DNA of 29,318 nucleotides. Source: WJMB01 sp964581465. Lineage in GTDB: Bacteria > RBG-13-66-14. Below are positions 22,449 through 29,318 of the stretch, in pieces. The notes under the pieces were generated by a model. That model was given only the letters and a program-made list of their open reading frames with translations, searched no databases and had not been told where the DNA came from. Within the stretch, counting starts at the first letter, position 1. Each line of letters opens with the position of its first letter. The stretch covers positions 1 through 29,318 of the forward strand of contig CAZOOP010000045.1 in assembly GCA_964581465.1 (NCBI GenBank). Reading direction: 5' to 3'. Both the position numbers and the translations under genes were made by a program.

Positions 22449-22562
22449 GGTCTTTTATTACTTCCACTGATCCAGGGTCGTGTGTGATGCTGATATCGGA
22501 TCAACACGGCGGCGGTAAACGAGCCCACCCAGTTTGTTTAGCTGACGGGGCGCATGACGCGC

Positions 22563-22592
22563 GAACCGGCCGGTAACCAACCCGGCCGGTTC
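22563..22592 (-). terminator. Hairpin after the LEA-type lipoprotein gene
   Basis: GAACCGGCCGG and CCGGCCGGTTC form a perfect 11-bp stem with an 8-base loop, 27 bases past the stop of the minus-strand gene at 22620. The U-tract is missing on the minus strand; on the plus strand GTTGTT follows. Confidence 0.5.
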
Positions 22593-22619
22593 GTTGTTAT
22601 GGATAGCATGTCTTGCGGC

Positions 22620-23111
22620 TCAGTCGAAGAAGCGCAAAAGATCCAGGTTGATGGGCACGTTCTCCACACCGGAACGCCGGAAGCCGACCTCCCGGCTGCC
22701 GGCCAACGAGCTGACCTCGGCCTCGCCGCGCAGCGAGTAGGCCACATCGGGCCAGTCACCGGCCATCGCGGCCTCGAAGAGCGGCTCGAAGGCCAGCGTC
22801 AGCGGCAGGAACACCGTGGTGGTCTCGCCGGCGGCCAGATGCAGGTCTTCGGCGTTACCCTCGCCGACCTCGACCTCGTTGAGCCAGAGGACATAATCGG
22901 TGCGCCGGACCGTGGCCGAGAAGGCGTTGGGGTTGGTGACGGCCAGCTCGACCTCGACGCTGAGGCCGTCGCCGCCGAGATCCCAACCGGCCAGCTCGAC
23001 GAACTCGATCTCCGGCTCTTCGAAGGTGGTGTCGCAGGCTGTAACGAGGGCTAGGAGCAGGACTACGCCGAGGACGACCGGCTGCGCTGTGCTGAAGATC
23101 GATTTGGACAA
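22620..23111 (-). CDS. LEA-type (WHy-like) lipoprotein
   Basis: A 163-residue protein. Start TTG 23111 is chosen for the GGAGGT site 4 bases upstream and because it places the signal peptide at the N-terminus: SKSIFSTAQPVVLGVVLLLALVTAC with lipobox VTAC. The mature part is one immunoglobulin-like domain of the LEA_2/WHy type: EIEFVELAGWDLGGDGLSVEVELAVTNPNAFSATVRR...Y.LWLNEVEVGEG..., where the 'v.NPN.f...v....y.l..n...vg.G' pattern is diagnostic. Such periplasm-facing proteins are associated with stress or outer-membrane functions. It is isolated between two decayed-element regions and has a hairpin after it. Confidence 0.82.
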   Translation of the reverse strand: MSKSIFSTAQPVVLGVVLLLALVTACDTTFEEPEIEFVELAGWDLGGDGLSVEVELAVTNPNAFSATVRRTDYVLWLNEVEVGEGNAEDLHLAAGETTTVFLPLTLAFEPLFEAAMAGDWPDVAYSLRGEAEVSSLAGSREVGFRRSGVENVPINLDLLRFFD

Positions 23112-23201
23112 GGTGACCTCCGCTGGGGATAAGGGGTGTAGAGGTGAACAGTAATCGGTGGGTTCGCCGCTCAAGTTGTTTCAATACGTGATTATCACTT
23201 A

Positions 23202-23985
23202 GGGATCATCACCAGAAACTGAACCGACGTTGAATAGACAATAAGCGGCACATAGAGTGCTAAAAGAAATCACGAATGGCCCTAGATCGATAATTTATAA
23301 ACAATATTTAGCTCTGATAAAGCATGGGTTCATCACATAAGATGAACATCAGATATTACAGTTGGTTACTTATGTCGGCGTGAACAAGTCTGTTATCCCG
23401 CCACCAACGAAGTGGTCAAGGTGGCGGGGAGGAGCAGAACGAGGGACCGGCACGTCAAGTGTCCCAGGTGCAACTACCGCTATTATTACCGCTGCGCTGA
23501 CGGGTGTCATAAGTGCAAGCGTTGCGGCAAGTTGTTCAACCATCGTCCCCGGGGGCCTCGCAACGAGCCGCCGCCGGAAAAAGCGCCGTGAGATAGCGCG
23601 TCTGTTCCGGCTCGGCCTCCCGGCGGCGCGGGTCATCCTGCCCAAGCGCTGTGACGGCAAGCATCTGCTGGGCGCAATCTTGGACAATGTCGAGCTGGAC
23701 TCGATCGTCTACTCCGACGGCTGGAAGGCCTATAACAGGCTGTCGCTCAACGGTTTTCACCACAAACGCATCAACCACGACAAGACACTGGTCGATGGCA
23801 AGGTGCCTATCAACGGCCCAGAGAGCTCCCGAGGCTATGCTAAAAGCCTACCACGGTGGCTTCAAGCGTAACTTCAGTCTCTTATCTGTGAAAGGTAGTT
23901 CAGAATCAACCATCTAATCGACGAAAACGCGCTGAACTACCTCAGGAGCATACTTCACGCTCGTTCAAAATTAGGTGATAATCCC
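23202..23985 (+). mobile_element. Decayed IS1595-family insertion sequence
   Basis: A 784-bp element bounded by GGGATCATCACC-AGAAACTGAACC at 23202 and, inverted, GGGATTATCACC-TAATTTTGAACG reading back from 23985. It contains the broken transposase described separately. The 8 bases outside each end (ATCACTTA, AAGCATTA) match only partly, so the insertion is old or the flanks have changed. Its terminal repeats are the likely source of the MITE ends in this window. Confidence 0.7.
23378..23977 (+). pseudogene. Broken IS1595/ISXO2-type transposase
   Basis: Pieces of one transposase in different frames. A zinc ribbon comes first (KCPRCNYRYYYRCADGCHKCKRCGKLF, near 23458-23540) and runs into TGA. 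The frame then changes to LFRLGLPAARVILPKRCDGKHLL, followed by VYSDGWKAYN (second catalytic Asp) and the HHKRINHD...INGPESS region (third catalytic acidic residue). A further frame change gives AYHGGFKRNFS and another gives FRINHLIDENALNYLRSIL, the usual C-terminus. The block that should carry the first catalytic Asp (DETYxGG in the family) is missing. It cannot make active enzyme. Confidence 0.8.
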
Positions 23986-24212
23986 AAGCATTATTAAAAA
24001 GCAGATAGCCAACTTGTCACTGGAAAGCCAAGATGTAAGTCAACAATCCGGACTCCCCGACTCTCAGCGTCCTCTTTCAGCTCGTCTGTTTAAAACCCGG
24101 ATGGTCTTGCACCACCAGGCAAGGCACGGAAAGTTGCAGCTTGCACGGTTATAACGCGCATAATAACAGGCTGATAGCGATGTTGGCCTGTTCGTGCGAG
24201 TATGATAATCTC
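23986..24212 (-). repeat. Relative of MITE F without repeat R
   Basis: On the minus strand the left end GAGATTATCATAC (24212) is followed by a segment that aligns to both sides of R in element F: GAACAGGCC..TCGCTA and then CCTGTTATTATG...GTGCAAGCT...TTGCCTGG, without the 319-base R. It abuts the IS1595-like element. It therefore shows the unoccupied site for R. Confidence 0.5.
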
Positions 24213-24537
24213 TTAAACTAATAAACACACCTGCTGAAAGCCGCCACGAGTGATTAATTCTTGATGCCGGCTTTGCTGACGGCGTCCACGAGCGAAGGCG
24301 GATAACGATCACACCTTAGAAAGCGGGCCATGGAGCGCCGTCAGCAGGCCTTTCACTCACAGCCTGGTCGGCTGTTGATGCGGAACCAACAACCTCGGGA
24401 TTCCGACGGAACTCGATGCAAGGCCGGGTTTAGCTCCACCAAGCGGCGGGATGACAATGGCGGCGATTGTGAACTATAAAGCAATGAATGACGTTTTATT
24501 AGCTGGATGAGTCAGTTCAGATACGACTGACAACCCC
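24202..24537 (+). mobile_element. MITE-like element, 336 bp (copy D2)
   Basis: Same family as copies A and D3: shared AGCGCCGTCAGCAGG, GGAACCAACAACCT, ATGACAATGGCGGCGAT and TATAAAGCAATGAATGA in that order. Its ends are eroded: left ATGATAATCTC (8 of 11 to the consensus) and right CTGACAACCCC. It overlaps the end of the preceding element by about ten bases, as though one inserted at the other's tip. No coding capacity. Confidence 0.5.
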
Positions 24538-24573
24538 TTAACTAATAGGTTGTCAGATAGTACCTTATAGCTC

Positions 24574-25241
24574 AGGGGATCGGATACCCCGAACGGACCT
24601 GATTGTGATTGTATCGTGTTGATAATAGAGGTGATGATCATAGGATACCTGTCAAAGAGCGAGCAGTTGAGACTGGCGGCTGATACGGGCCTGCTCCTTA
24701 GCGAACCCAGATATCAGCACACTTGTATATGCTCTGACAGCAGGATGCCGCAGAATAAATATTAACATAATGATGGTCACAAAAAGCTTAACCAGGTATT
24801 CACAACTCAGGAAAGCAACCTCGAAAAGGGGGCTTGGTAACTACCCGCAGCGATGGGTCAACCAGCGAAGTCGGATAGCGGTCGAAGTGCTAAAGCAGGC
24901 AATAGAGCGTCGTCAGCATGTCCTTCTCTCACGGCGTGGTCGACTCCCGAATGGAACCAACAACCTTGGGCGTTCGGCGGCAATCAGCGCAGTTTCAGGT
25001 GCATCGTCACCTGGCAACGGTATGACAATGGCGTCGAGTACTATCTATAAAGCAATGAATGACAGTCTATTGGGTCGATGCGTCGGTTCAGGTATGAGTG
25101 ATAATCCCATATCTTGATATCAAACAATAGATGTATGCTAAATGAATGCTTGATTTAAAAACGGCGCATTTCGGGGAGTCGATAACGGCCCGGCAAGCCG
25201 CTTCCAATCAGCCTGATTTGGTCCGAACAGGTTCCATGATG
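24574..25241 (+). repeat. Repeat R, second copy, split by MITE D3
   Basis: Matches 21814-22132 at about 80 percent by eye. It is flanked by TATAGCTC (24566-24573) and TCTAGCTC (25242-25249), 7 of 8 identical, again consistent with an 8-bp target duplication. Its own sequence is interrupted at 24770-25108 by MITE D3, which the first copy lacks. After 25249 a short spacer leads to the DUF72 gene. Confidence 0.6.
24770..25108 (+). mobile_element. MITE-like element, 339 bp (copy D3)
   Basis: Right end GTTCAGGTATGAGTGATAATCCC matches the right end of the IS1595-like element closely; the left end is diverged (ATGATGGTCAC). The interior is collinear with copies A and D2. It sits inside repeat R. 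A 115-codon open frame crosses it, but its only similarity is to other copies of the same repeat, so it is not called as a gene. Confidence 0.6.
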
Positions 25242-25306
25242 TCTAGCTCGGTTCGCCGCCGTGTTCTTTCCGGTCGATTTGCGGTAATAAGCCTCGCCTC
25301 GCTCCC

Positions 25307-26236
25307 TCAGCGCGCCAGCATCCCTCGCAGCGCCCGGGCGGCCTGGACGGCCTTGCCCCGGGGGTGGTTGTTGAAGAAGAGGAAGACCCGCTCGACGGGT
25401 CCCTGAAGCAGCCGGATCATCCGGGCCAGGTCGGAGTCGTCGCCGGTCAGCGGCGGCAGGGCGGGGATCGTCTCGGTGATCGGCTCCCGCTCCAGTGCGC
25501 GCAGGCGCTCGGCCCAGGGGGCCAGCTCATCCTCGGTGTAAGCGTAATCGTAGCGACTGATGTTGTCTCCTCGCCACCAGGAGCGGGCGTTGCGACCGTG
25601 GAAGCGCACGTAGACGGTTGGAGTGGTGGCGGCCAGCAGCGGGGGCGGCAGTCCATCCAGCGGCGGCATGTCCACGCTGACCCAGCCCAGGCCCAGCTCC
25701 CTCAGCAGGCTCAAGGCCTCCTCGCAGAGCCACTCCCGGCGGCGAAACTCGACCACGGCGTCCAGGCCGGCGAATTCGGCGGCGACGGCGCGCAGGTAGT
25801 CCAGGCCTGTCTGATCGGGACGGAAGCGGTGGGGGAACTGCAGAAGGGTGGGTCCCAGTTTGCTCTCGGCGGCCAGGGGGGTCACGGCGGCGCAGTAGGC
25901 CTCGATGAGCGCCCGGTCCGGGGTGGTGTAGTCCCGAGGGTGGGTCACTCCGCCGGGGGCCTTGACGCAGAAGGTGAAACCGGGCGGGGTCTTGGCGGCC
26001 ATCGCGGCGAAGGCCCGCGCCGGAGGCAGGCGGTAGTAGGTGGCGTTGATCTCGACGGTGTCGAAGACCGGGGCGTCATCGACACCTGTGGGGGTTAACA
26101 GGTCAGCCTGAGCGCTCCGACGCCCGGCGTAGAAGGTCAGCATCTCGCGCTTGGGAAGGTTCGCGGGGTAGTAGACCCCGCGCCAGTCCTCGTAGGAGAA
26201 GCCGCTGGTACCCAGGTGGATTCGCATCGTCGTCAT
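25307..26236 (-). CDS. DUF72-family protein (YecE-like)
   Basis: A 309-residue TIM-barrel protein of the DUF72 family. Diagnostic parts: RIHLGTSGFSYEDWRGVYYP near the start, FDTVEINATYYRLP, FTFCVKAPGGVTHPRDY, LGPTLLQFPHRF, VVEFRRREWL, VYVRFHGRN and, near the end, VFLFFNNHPRGKAVQAA. A 17-residue insert (RRSAQADLLTPTGVDDA) precedes the EINATYY strand, longer than the usual 'fYae.F.tVEin'. Function of the family is unknown; the barrel resembles nucleases and glycosidases. ATG 26236 is favoured by alignment; a second ATG is three codons in. A TATAAT hexamer on this strand (26333-26328) lies about 90 bases upstream. Confidence 0.88.
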   Translation of the reverse strand: MTTMRIHLGTSGFSYEDWRGVYYPANLPKREMLTFYAGRRSAQADLLTPTGVDDAPVFDTVEINATYYRLPPARAFAAMAAKTPPGFTFCVKAPGGVTHPRDYTTPDRALIEAYCAAVTPLAAESKLGPTLLQFPHRFRPDQTGLDYLRAVAAEFAGLDAVVEFRRREWLCEEALSLLRELGLGWVSVDMPPLDGLPPPLLAATTPTVYVRFHGRNARSWWRGDNISRYDYAYTEDELAPWAERLRALEREPITETIPALPPLTGDDSDLARMIRLLQGPVERVFLFFNNHPRGKAVQAARALRGMLAR

Positions 26237-26457
26237 CGCTAGAGCTCTGGAGCGGGTGGGAAGGTCCGGTGGAGCGGTCACCCGCCGGCAAGGACCGCGG
26301 GGCTGCGATAAGGCCCCCGCTTGGGTTATTATAGACGCATTCATCTCCGATGAACAGCGGGCACCCAGGAGCTTATTAAGGCCCGAGGGTTGAAACTCGC
26401 CCCCAAGGCGGGGCGTATAACAACCACGACACGACCGCCCCGTCATGCCAACAGGAT

Positions 26458-27498
26458 ATGAAAGCCGGAGCCATCACTCAGTTGCGAATCCAGACCCAGC
26501 GAGGCCTCGCCCTGGCGCTGCTGCTGCTGGCCGGTCTGCGGCCCGCGGCGGCGGCCCTGCCCGACGCCCTCGACGTGCTGACCCGGGCGCTCTTCGAGGA
26601 ACCGGTCAGCGATTACAGCGGCGTCAAGCAGATCGTACTCTACAACGGCGCCGCCGCCGAGGCCATCGAGATGGAGGTCAGTTGCCAGGCCTCCGGTTCG
26701 ACCCGCACCGACTACCTGGCCCCGCCCTCGATGCGCTCCCGGGTGGTCATCGACGACGGCGATTACCTCTACTCCTACGATCCCCAGCTCGAGATCACCG
26801 TGCGCTCCAACTCCCCCTCGCGCACCGCGGCCTTCCTCGACATCGACGAACGCCGGGAGCTGATCGAGGCCAACTACCTCCTGAGCCTGAGCACGGGCGA
26901 GCAGGTGGCCGGGCGCGAAGCCTACCGCATCGAAGTGGTCAGCCGCCACAACTACACCCCCTCGCGCTCGGTCTGGATCGACAGCGAGAAGTTCGTTGTG
27001 CTGCAGTCCAAGGAGATCTGCGGCGACTCCTCGGCCAACTACAGCTACAGTTGGATCGACTTCGACGAGGACCTCGAGGATCGCATCTTCGACGGCGAGC
27101 AGTTCGGCGGCTCCATCGTCGAGGAAGAACCGCTCTCGGCCCGCGTCTCCGACTCGACCCTGGCCGACCGCCTCGACTTCACCCCCGTGTTGCCCGACGA
27201 ACTGCCAGGCGGTTTTATCCTCGTCGAGCGGATGCTGACCCAGCGCGACGGAGCCACCTACGCCGCCCACTTGACCTACTCCGACGGCCTCGAGGGGCTC
27301 TCGGTCTTCGAGGAGCGCACCGGCTCCAGAGGGCTCGGAGGCACCAACATCAGCCTGGGCGACGTCAAGCTGCGCCTCAATCGCAGCGCCAACTACTCCG
27401 TTCTCCAGTGGGAACACGCGGGGGTGACCTACACCCTGGTGGGCCAACTGACCCGCTACGGGCTGTTGCAGATCGCCGGGGCTTTGATCAACAACTAA
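26458..27498 (+). CDS. RseB/MucB-like periplasmic protein
   Basis: A 346-residue exported protein. The first ~33 residues are a signal peptide (basic RIQTQRG, hydrophobic ALALLLLAGL, then PAAAA). The N-terminal domain has a LolA-like curved-sheet pattern (DYSGVKQIVLYNG.., the RVVIDDGDYLYSYDP strand, SVWIDSEKFVVLQSKEI). The C-terminal domain begins LPDELPGGFILVERMLTQRDGATYAAHLTYSDGLEGLSVFEE and ends YTLVGQLTRYGLLQIAGAL, the order seen in RseB/MucB. Those proteins sense envelope stress by binding lipoprotein or LPS parts and controlling the anti-sigma factor RseA. No sigma-E or RseA gene is adjacent. Weak AGGA ribosome site; a strong terminator follows. Confidence 0.78.
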   Translation: MKAGAITQLRIQTQRGLALALLLLAGLRPAAAALPDALDVLTRALFEEPVSDYSGVKQIVLYNGAAAEAIEMEVSCQASGSTRTDYLAPPSMRSRVVIDDGDYLYSYDPQLEITVRSNSPSRTAAFLDIDERRELIEANYLLSLSTGEQVAGREAYRIEVVSRHNYTPSRSVWIDSEKFVVLQSKEICGDSSANYSYSWIDFDEDLEDRIFDGEQFGGSIVEEEPLSARVSDSTLADRLDFTPVLPDELPGGFILVERMLTQRDGATYAAHLTYSDGLEGLSVFEERTGSRGLGGTNISLGDVKLRLNRSANYSVLQWEHAGVTYTLVGQLTRYGLLQIAGALINN

Positions 27499-27537
27499 GA
27501 GCTTGCCGGGTGATCGGTCGTCGGCGTATAAAGGCGT

Positions 27538-27560
27538 AAAAAAAAGAGCCCTCCGGGGCG
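27538..27560 (-). terminator. Minus-strand intrinsic terminator of the fabZ-lpxA transcript
   Basis: On the minus strand GCCC-CGGA-GGGC, a 4-bp stem, is followed by TCTTTTTTTT. It faces the fabZ-lpxA operon, whose last gene ends at 27745. Another small hairpin (27645-27664) lies in between. Confidence 0.5.
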
Positions 27561-27589
27561 CAGCATCGGCGAGCGCTTGCATACTGCCG

Positions 27590-27618
27590 GGCCGGGTCTT
27601 CGGACCCGGCCGTTTTTT
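27590..27618 (+). terminator. Intrinsic terminator of the RseB-like gene
   Basis: GGCCGGGTC-TTCG-GACCCGGCC is a perfect 9-bp stem closed by a stable UUCG tetraloop and followed by GTTTTTT. Confidence 0.93.
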
Positions 27619-27744
27619 AATGCCGTCAATCCCCGCTCCGTAGGGTTGGGATTTCAATCCCGACCGTGTTAGCTAAAACGGCTGGGATAAAGGAGCCGAT
27701 CCCGCATCCCCGTCCCGCGTTCAGCGATTCTACCGAGCGTCCGG

Positions 27745-28536
27745 CTACTTGTTCGAGCTGTCGTAGAGCAGGCCGCGCTCTGAGCCCTCGGTGAACTCCA
27801 GGATGGTCCGGACCTCGTCGGTGAGTTCCAGCTCCTCACGGATACGCTTGACGGCGTTGGCGGTGCTCAGCCCCGAACGGAAGATGATCCGGTAGGCCCG
27901 CTTGACCTGGCGGATCTGCTCCTCTGTGAAACCCTGACGCTGCATACCGACGACGTTGACCGCACCGACGCGGGCCGAGGGGTAGCTGAACACCACCACG
28001 AAGGGCAGCACATCCTTGGTGATCAGCGCGCCGCCGCCGATGTAGCAGTGGCCGCCGATGGTGGTGAACTGGTGGATGCCCACCAGGCCGCCGACGATGG
28101 CGTAATCCTGGATGGTCACATGACCCGCGGGGGTGGCTGCGTTGGCCATGATCACATGGTTGCCGATCACGCAGTCGTGAGCCACGTGGACGTTGGCCAT
28201 CAGCAGGTTGTGGTCGCCGACGACGGTCTTGCCACTGGCCGCGGTCCCGCGATGAATCGATACCGACTCCCGGATGACGTTATCGTCGCCGATGATCGTG
28301 CGAACCTCCTCGCCGTGGAACTTGAGGTCTTGGGGCACCACACCGATGGTGGTGAAGGGAAAGATGGTGTTGCGCTCGCCGATGACCGTATCGCCCTCGA
28401 CGACGACGTGGCTCTTCAGCCGCGTCCCTGAGCCGATGCGCACGGGGCCTTCAACGACGCAGTACGGTCCGACGATCACATCGTCGGCCAGCTCGGCCCG
28501 TGGATCGATCACGGCGCTGGAATGAATCTCGGCCAC
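27745..28536 (-). CDS. lpxA: UDP-N-acetylglucosamine acyltransferase
   Basis: A 263-residue enzyme that transfers R-3-hydroxyacyl from ACP to the 3-OH of UDP-GlcNAc, first step of lipid A synthesis. The first two thirds form a left-handed beta-helix of hexapeptide repeats (VIVGPYCVVEGPVRIGSGTRL...). The catalytic His is H120 in NVHVAHDCVIGNH, matching H125 of E. coli; the C-terminal helical part (VKRAYRIIFRSGLSTANAVKRI) is also present. Length fits (262). GTG start at 28536 is 2 bases after the fabZ stop, with GAAGGGG overlapping the end of fabZ as ribosome site, so translation is coupled. lpxB does not follow. Confidence 0.96.
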   Translation of the reverse strand: MAEIHSSAVIDPRAELADDVIVGPYCVVEGPVRIGSGTRLKSHVVVEGDTVIGERNTIFPFTTIGVVPQDLKFHGEEVRTIIGDDNVIRESVSIHRGTAASGKTVVGDHNLLMANVHVAHDCVIGNHVIMANAATPAGHVTIQDYAIVGGLVGIHQFTTIGGHCYIGGGALITKDVLPFVVVFSYPSARVGAVNVVGMQRQGFTEEQIRQVKRAYRIIFRSGLSTANAVKRIREELELTDEVRTILEFTEGSERGLLYDSSNK

Positions 28537-28538
28537 GG

Positions 28539-29027
28539 CTACCCCTTCTCGTTATTGCAATCGTTCTTGATCTCCGGTGCGCCCTGGGGAACCTTAAAGT
28601 AGCAGGTCATCGTCGCGACGGTCACCGGCCGGCCGTCGACGGAGGCGATGGTCTTCATCCGGCAGAGGCCGCGATGGATGGAGAGAATATCGGCGGTTAG
28701 AATCAATTGGTCCCCGGGGACCACGGGACGCTTGAACTTGGCGTCCTCGACGCCCCGGAAGAGGATGATCTGGCCCTCCTCGAGGTTGTAGGAATAGTGC
28801 AGCAGGATGCCACCGGCCTGCGCCAGGGCCTCGATCTGCAGCACTCCGGGCATGATCGGCTCGCCGGGGAAGTGGCCGATGAAATAGGGCTCGTTGTTGG
28901 TGACGTTCTTCAGCGCCTTGATCCGCTTCAGCGGCTCCACCTCGAGGATGCGGTCCACCAACTGGAAGGGGTAACGGTGGGGCAGCTTGCTCATGATCCC
29001 TTTAACATCCATCACGACTTCGGACAT
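28539..29027 (-). CDS. fabZ: 3-hydroxyacyl-ACP dehydratase
   Basis: A 162-residue hot-dog-fold dehydratase converting R-3-hydroxyacyl-ACP to trans-2-enoyl-ACP in fatty acid elongation; it competes with LpxA for the same substrate. Catalytic His52 and Glu66 are in GHFPGEPIMPGVLQIEALAQ (51-70). SKLPHRYPFQLVDRI is the usual N-terminal strand, FRGVEDAKFKRPVVPGD the conserved centre. ATG 29027 has GGAGGTG 5 bases upstream; the longer frame to 29123 is non-coding. fabZ-lpxA is a common bacterial pair; lpxD is not upstream in the 29028-29176 region, where an AT-rich patch TTAAAATGTTAAAAG probably contains the promoter. Confidence 0.97.
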   Translation of the reverse strand: MSEVVMDVKGIMSKLPHRYPFQLVDRILEVEPLKRIKALKNVTNNEPYFIGHFPGEPIMPGVLQIEALAQAGGILLHYSYNLEEGQIILFRGVEDAKFKRPVVPGDQLILTADILSIHRGLCRMKTIASVDGRPVTVATMTCYFKVPQGAPEIKNDCNNEKG

Positions 29028-29176
29028 CGGGCACCTCCGCGGAACCGATGGGAACGGTCGTCGGTGTGGCTGGTAGATTGTCGACGAAACTTTTAACATT
29101 TTAACATATCGATGATCTGCCAATGTAGGGACGGATTATGGGCCTGTCCCACATCCCGATCGTGTAGATGTATGAA

Positions 29177-29198
29177 GGCGGGGTCTTTAGGCCCCGCC
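29177..29198 (-). terminator. Terminator hairpin after the right-edge gene
   Basis: GGCGGGGTC-TTTA-GGCCCCGCC forms a 9-bp stem with one weak pair, 29 bases beyond the stop of the minus-strand gene at 29227. On the minus strand TTCATACAT follows. Confidence 0.6.
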
Positions 29199-29226
29199 TG
29201 TTCTAGATCCATCTATCAAGCGCCGT

Positions 29227-29318
29227 TTAACGGCTGATTACGAACCGTCTGGTGTCGCTGGCGGTGTTGGTGGCGAGGTGGGCCAGGTAGACGCCGGGGG
29301 GGTAGGTGTCGGTGGGCA
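29227..29318 (-). CDS. C-terminal end of a surface/secreted protein with sorting-type tail (partial)
   Basis: Only the last 30 residues are in the window: ...PPGVYLAHLATNTASDTRRFVISR and stop. The pattern 'l..GvYl..l.t.....trrfvi.r' is that of the C-terminal sorting or FlgD-Ig-like domain that ends many secreted proteins in Bacteroidetes-related and candidate phyla. The body of the protein, and thus its function, is beyond base 29318. Confidence 0.75.
   Translation of the reverse strand, partial: PTDTYPPGVYLAHLATNTASDTRRFVISR

Noticed and set aside
23362..23871. A 169-codon frame as an intact transposase
   Set aside because: Its first third is in the wrong frame for the zinc ribbon, the first catalytic Asp block is missing and the C-terminus lies in another frame.
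24770..25117. A 115-codon frame containing LKQAIERRQ...RRGR, at first sight like the arginine-rich bridge of IscB proteins
   Set aside because: No RuvC or HNH motif follows, the copies at 5571-5905 and 24202-24537 are frameshifted and the region behaves as a non-coding MITE. The resemblance is too short to support.

Overview
The window looks like chromosomal DNA of a GC-rich, diderm (LPS-bearing) bacterium. Evidence for an outer membrane is fabZ-lpxA, several lipoproteins with lipoboxes, an RseB/MucB-like periplasmic protein, and at the right edge a C-terminal tail of the cell-surface sorting type (GVYLAHL...RRFVISR). Such tails, together with many small lipoproteins and PQQ-type propellers, recall uncultured candidate phyla of the Fibrobacteres-Chlorobi-Bacteroidetes/Coatesbacteria type. 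That placement is an inference and no species can be named. Most genes are on the minus strand.

Layout. (1) 1-860: three minus-strand tRNA genes in the order Thr(TGT)-Tyr(GTA)-Gly(TCC), the order that precedes thrT-tufB in Enterobacteria; the Gly gene runs off the left edge. (2) 875-2080: a small two-helix membrane protein, a decayed zinc-ribbon gene and its intact relative, with an inverted repeat whose arms match the sigma-54 -24/-12 consensus. (3) 2379-5354: kbl, a MIP-family channel with a sigma-70 promoter and palindromic operator, and satP. (4) 5355-6452: non-coding, with a 335-bp MITE-like element. (5) 6453-10638: a membrane-anchored PQQ propeller, a DEDDh exonuclease, two tandem paralogous lipoproteins, and an AT-rich gene for a membrane protein that is clearly foreign in composition. 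(6) 10802-12049: glyA. (7) 12122-14003: an operon of three tandem paralogs related to GIY-YIG nucleases, of which only the middle one keeps the YIG-type motif. (8) 14062-18315: a possible ncRNA, an acidic lipoprotein, cutA, rpiB, and a tsaC-family gene, with a second copy of the sigma-54-like inverted repeat between tsaC and rpiB. (9) 18449-18909: an AT-rich spacer. (10) 19000-21441: a polyamine-synthase-like domain between two membrane domains. (11) 21442-25300: a graveyard of an IS1595-like insertion sequence and related MITEs, nested in one another, around one lipoprotein gene. (12) 25307-29318: DUF72, an RseB-like protein, fabZ-lpxA, and the 3' end of a surface protein.

How genes work together. 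kbl and glyA both make or use glycine. fabZ and lpxA share R-3-hydroxyacyl-ACP chemistry at the branch between fatty acid and lipid A synthesis. cutA and the acidic lipoprotein are probably one transcript. The parts least explained by known biology are the tandem GIY-YIG-like trio, the two face-to-face sigma-54-like repeats with matched arm changes, and the AT-rich membrane gene.
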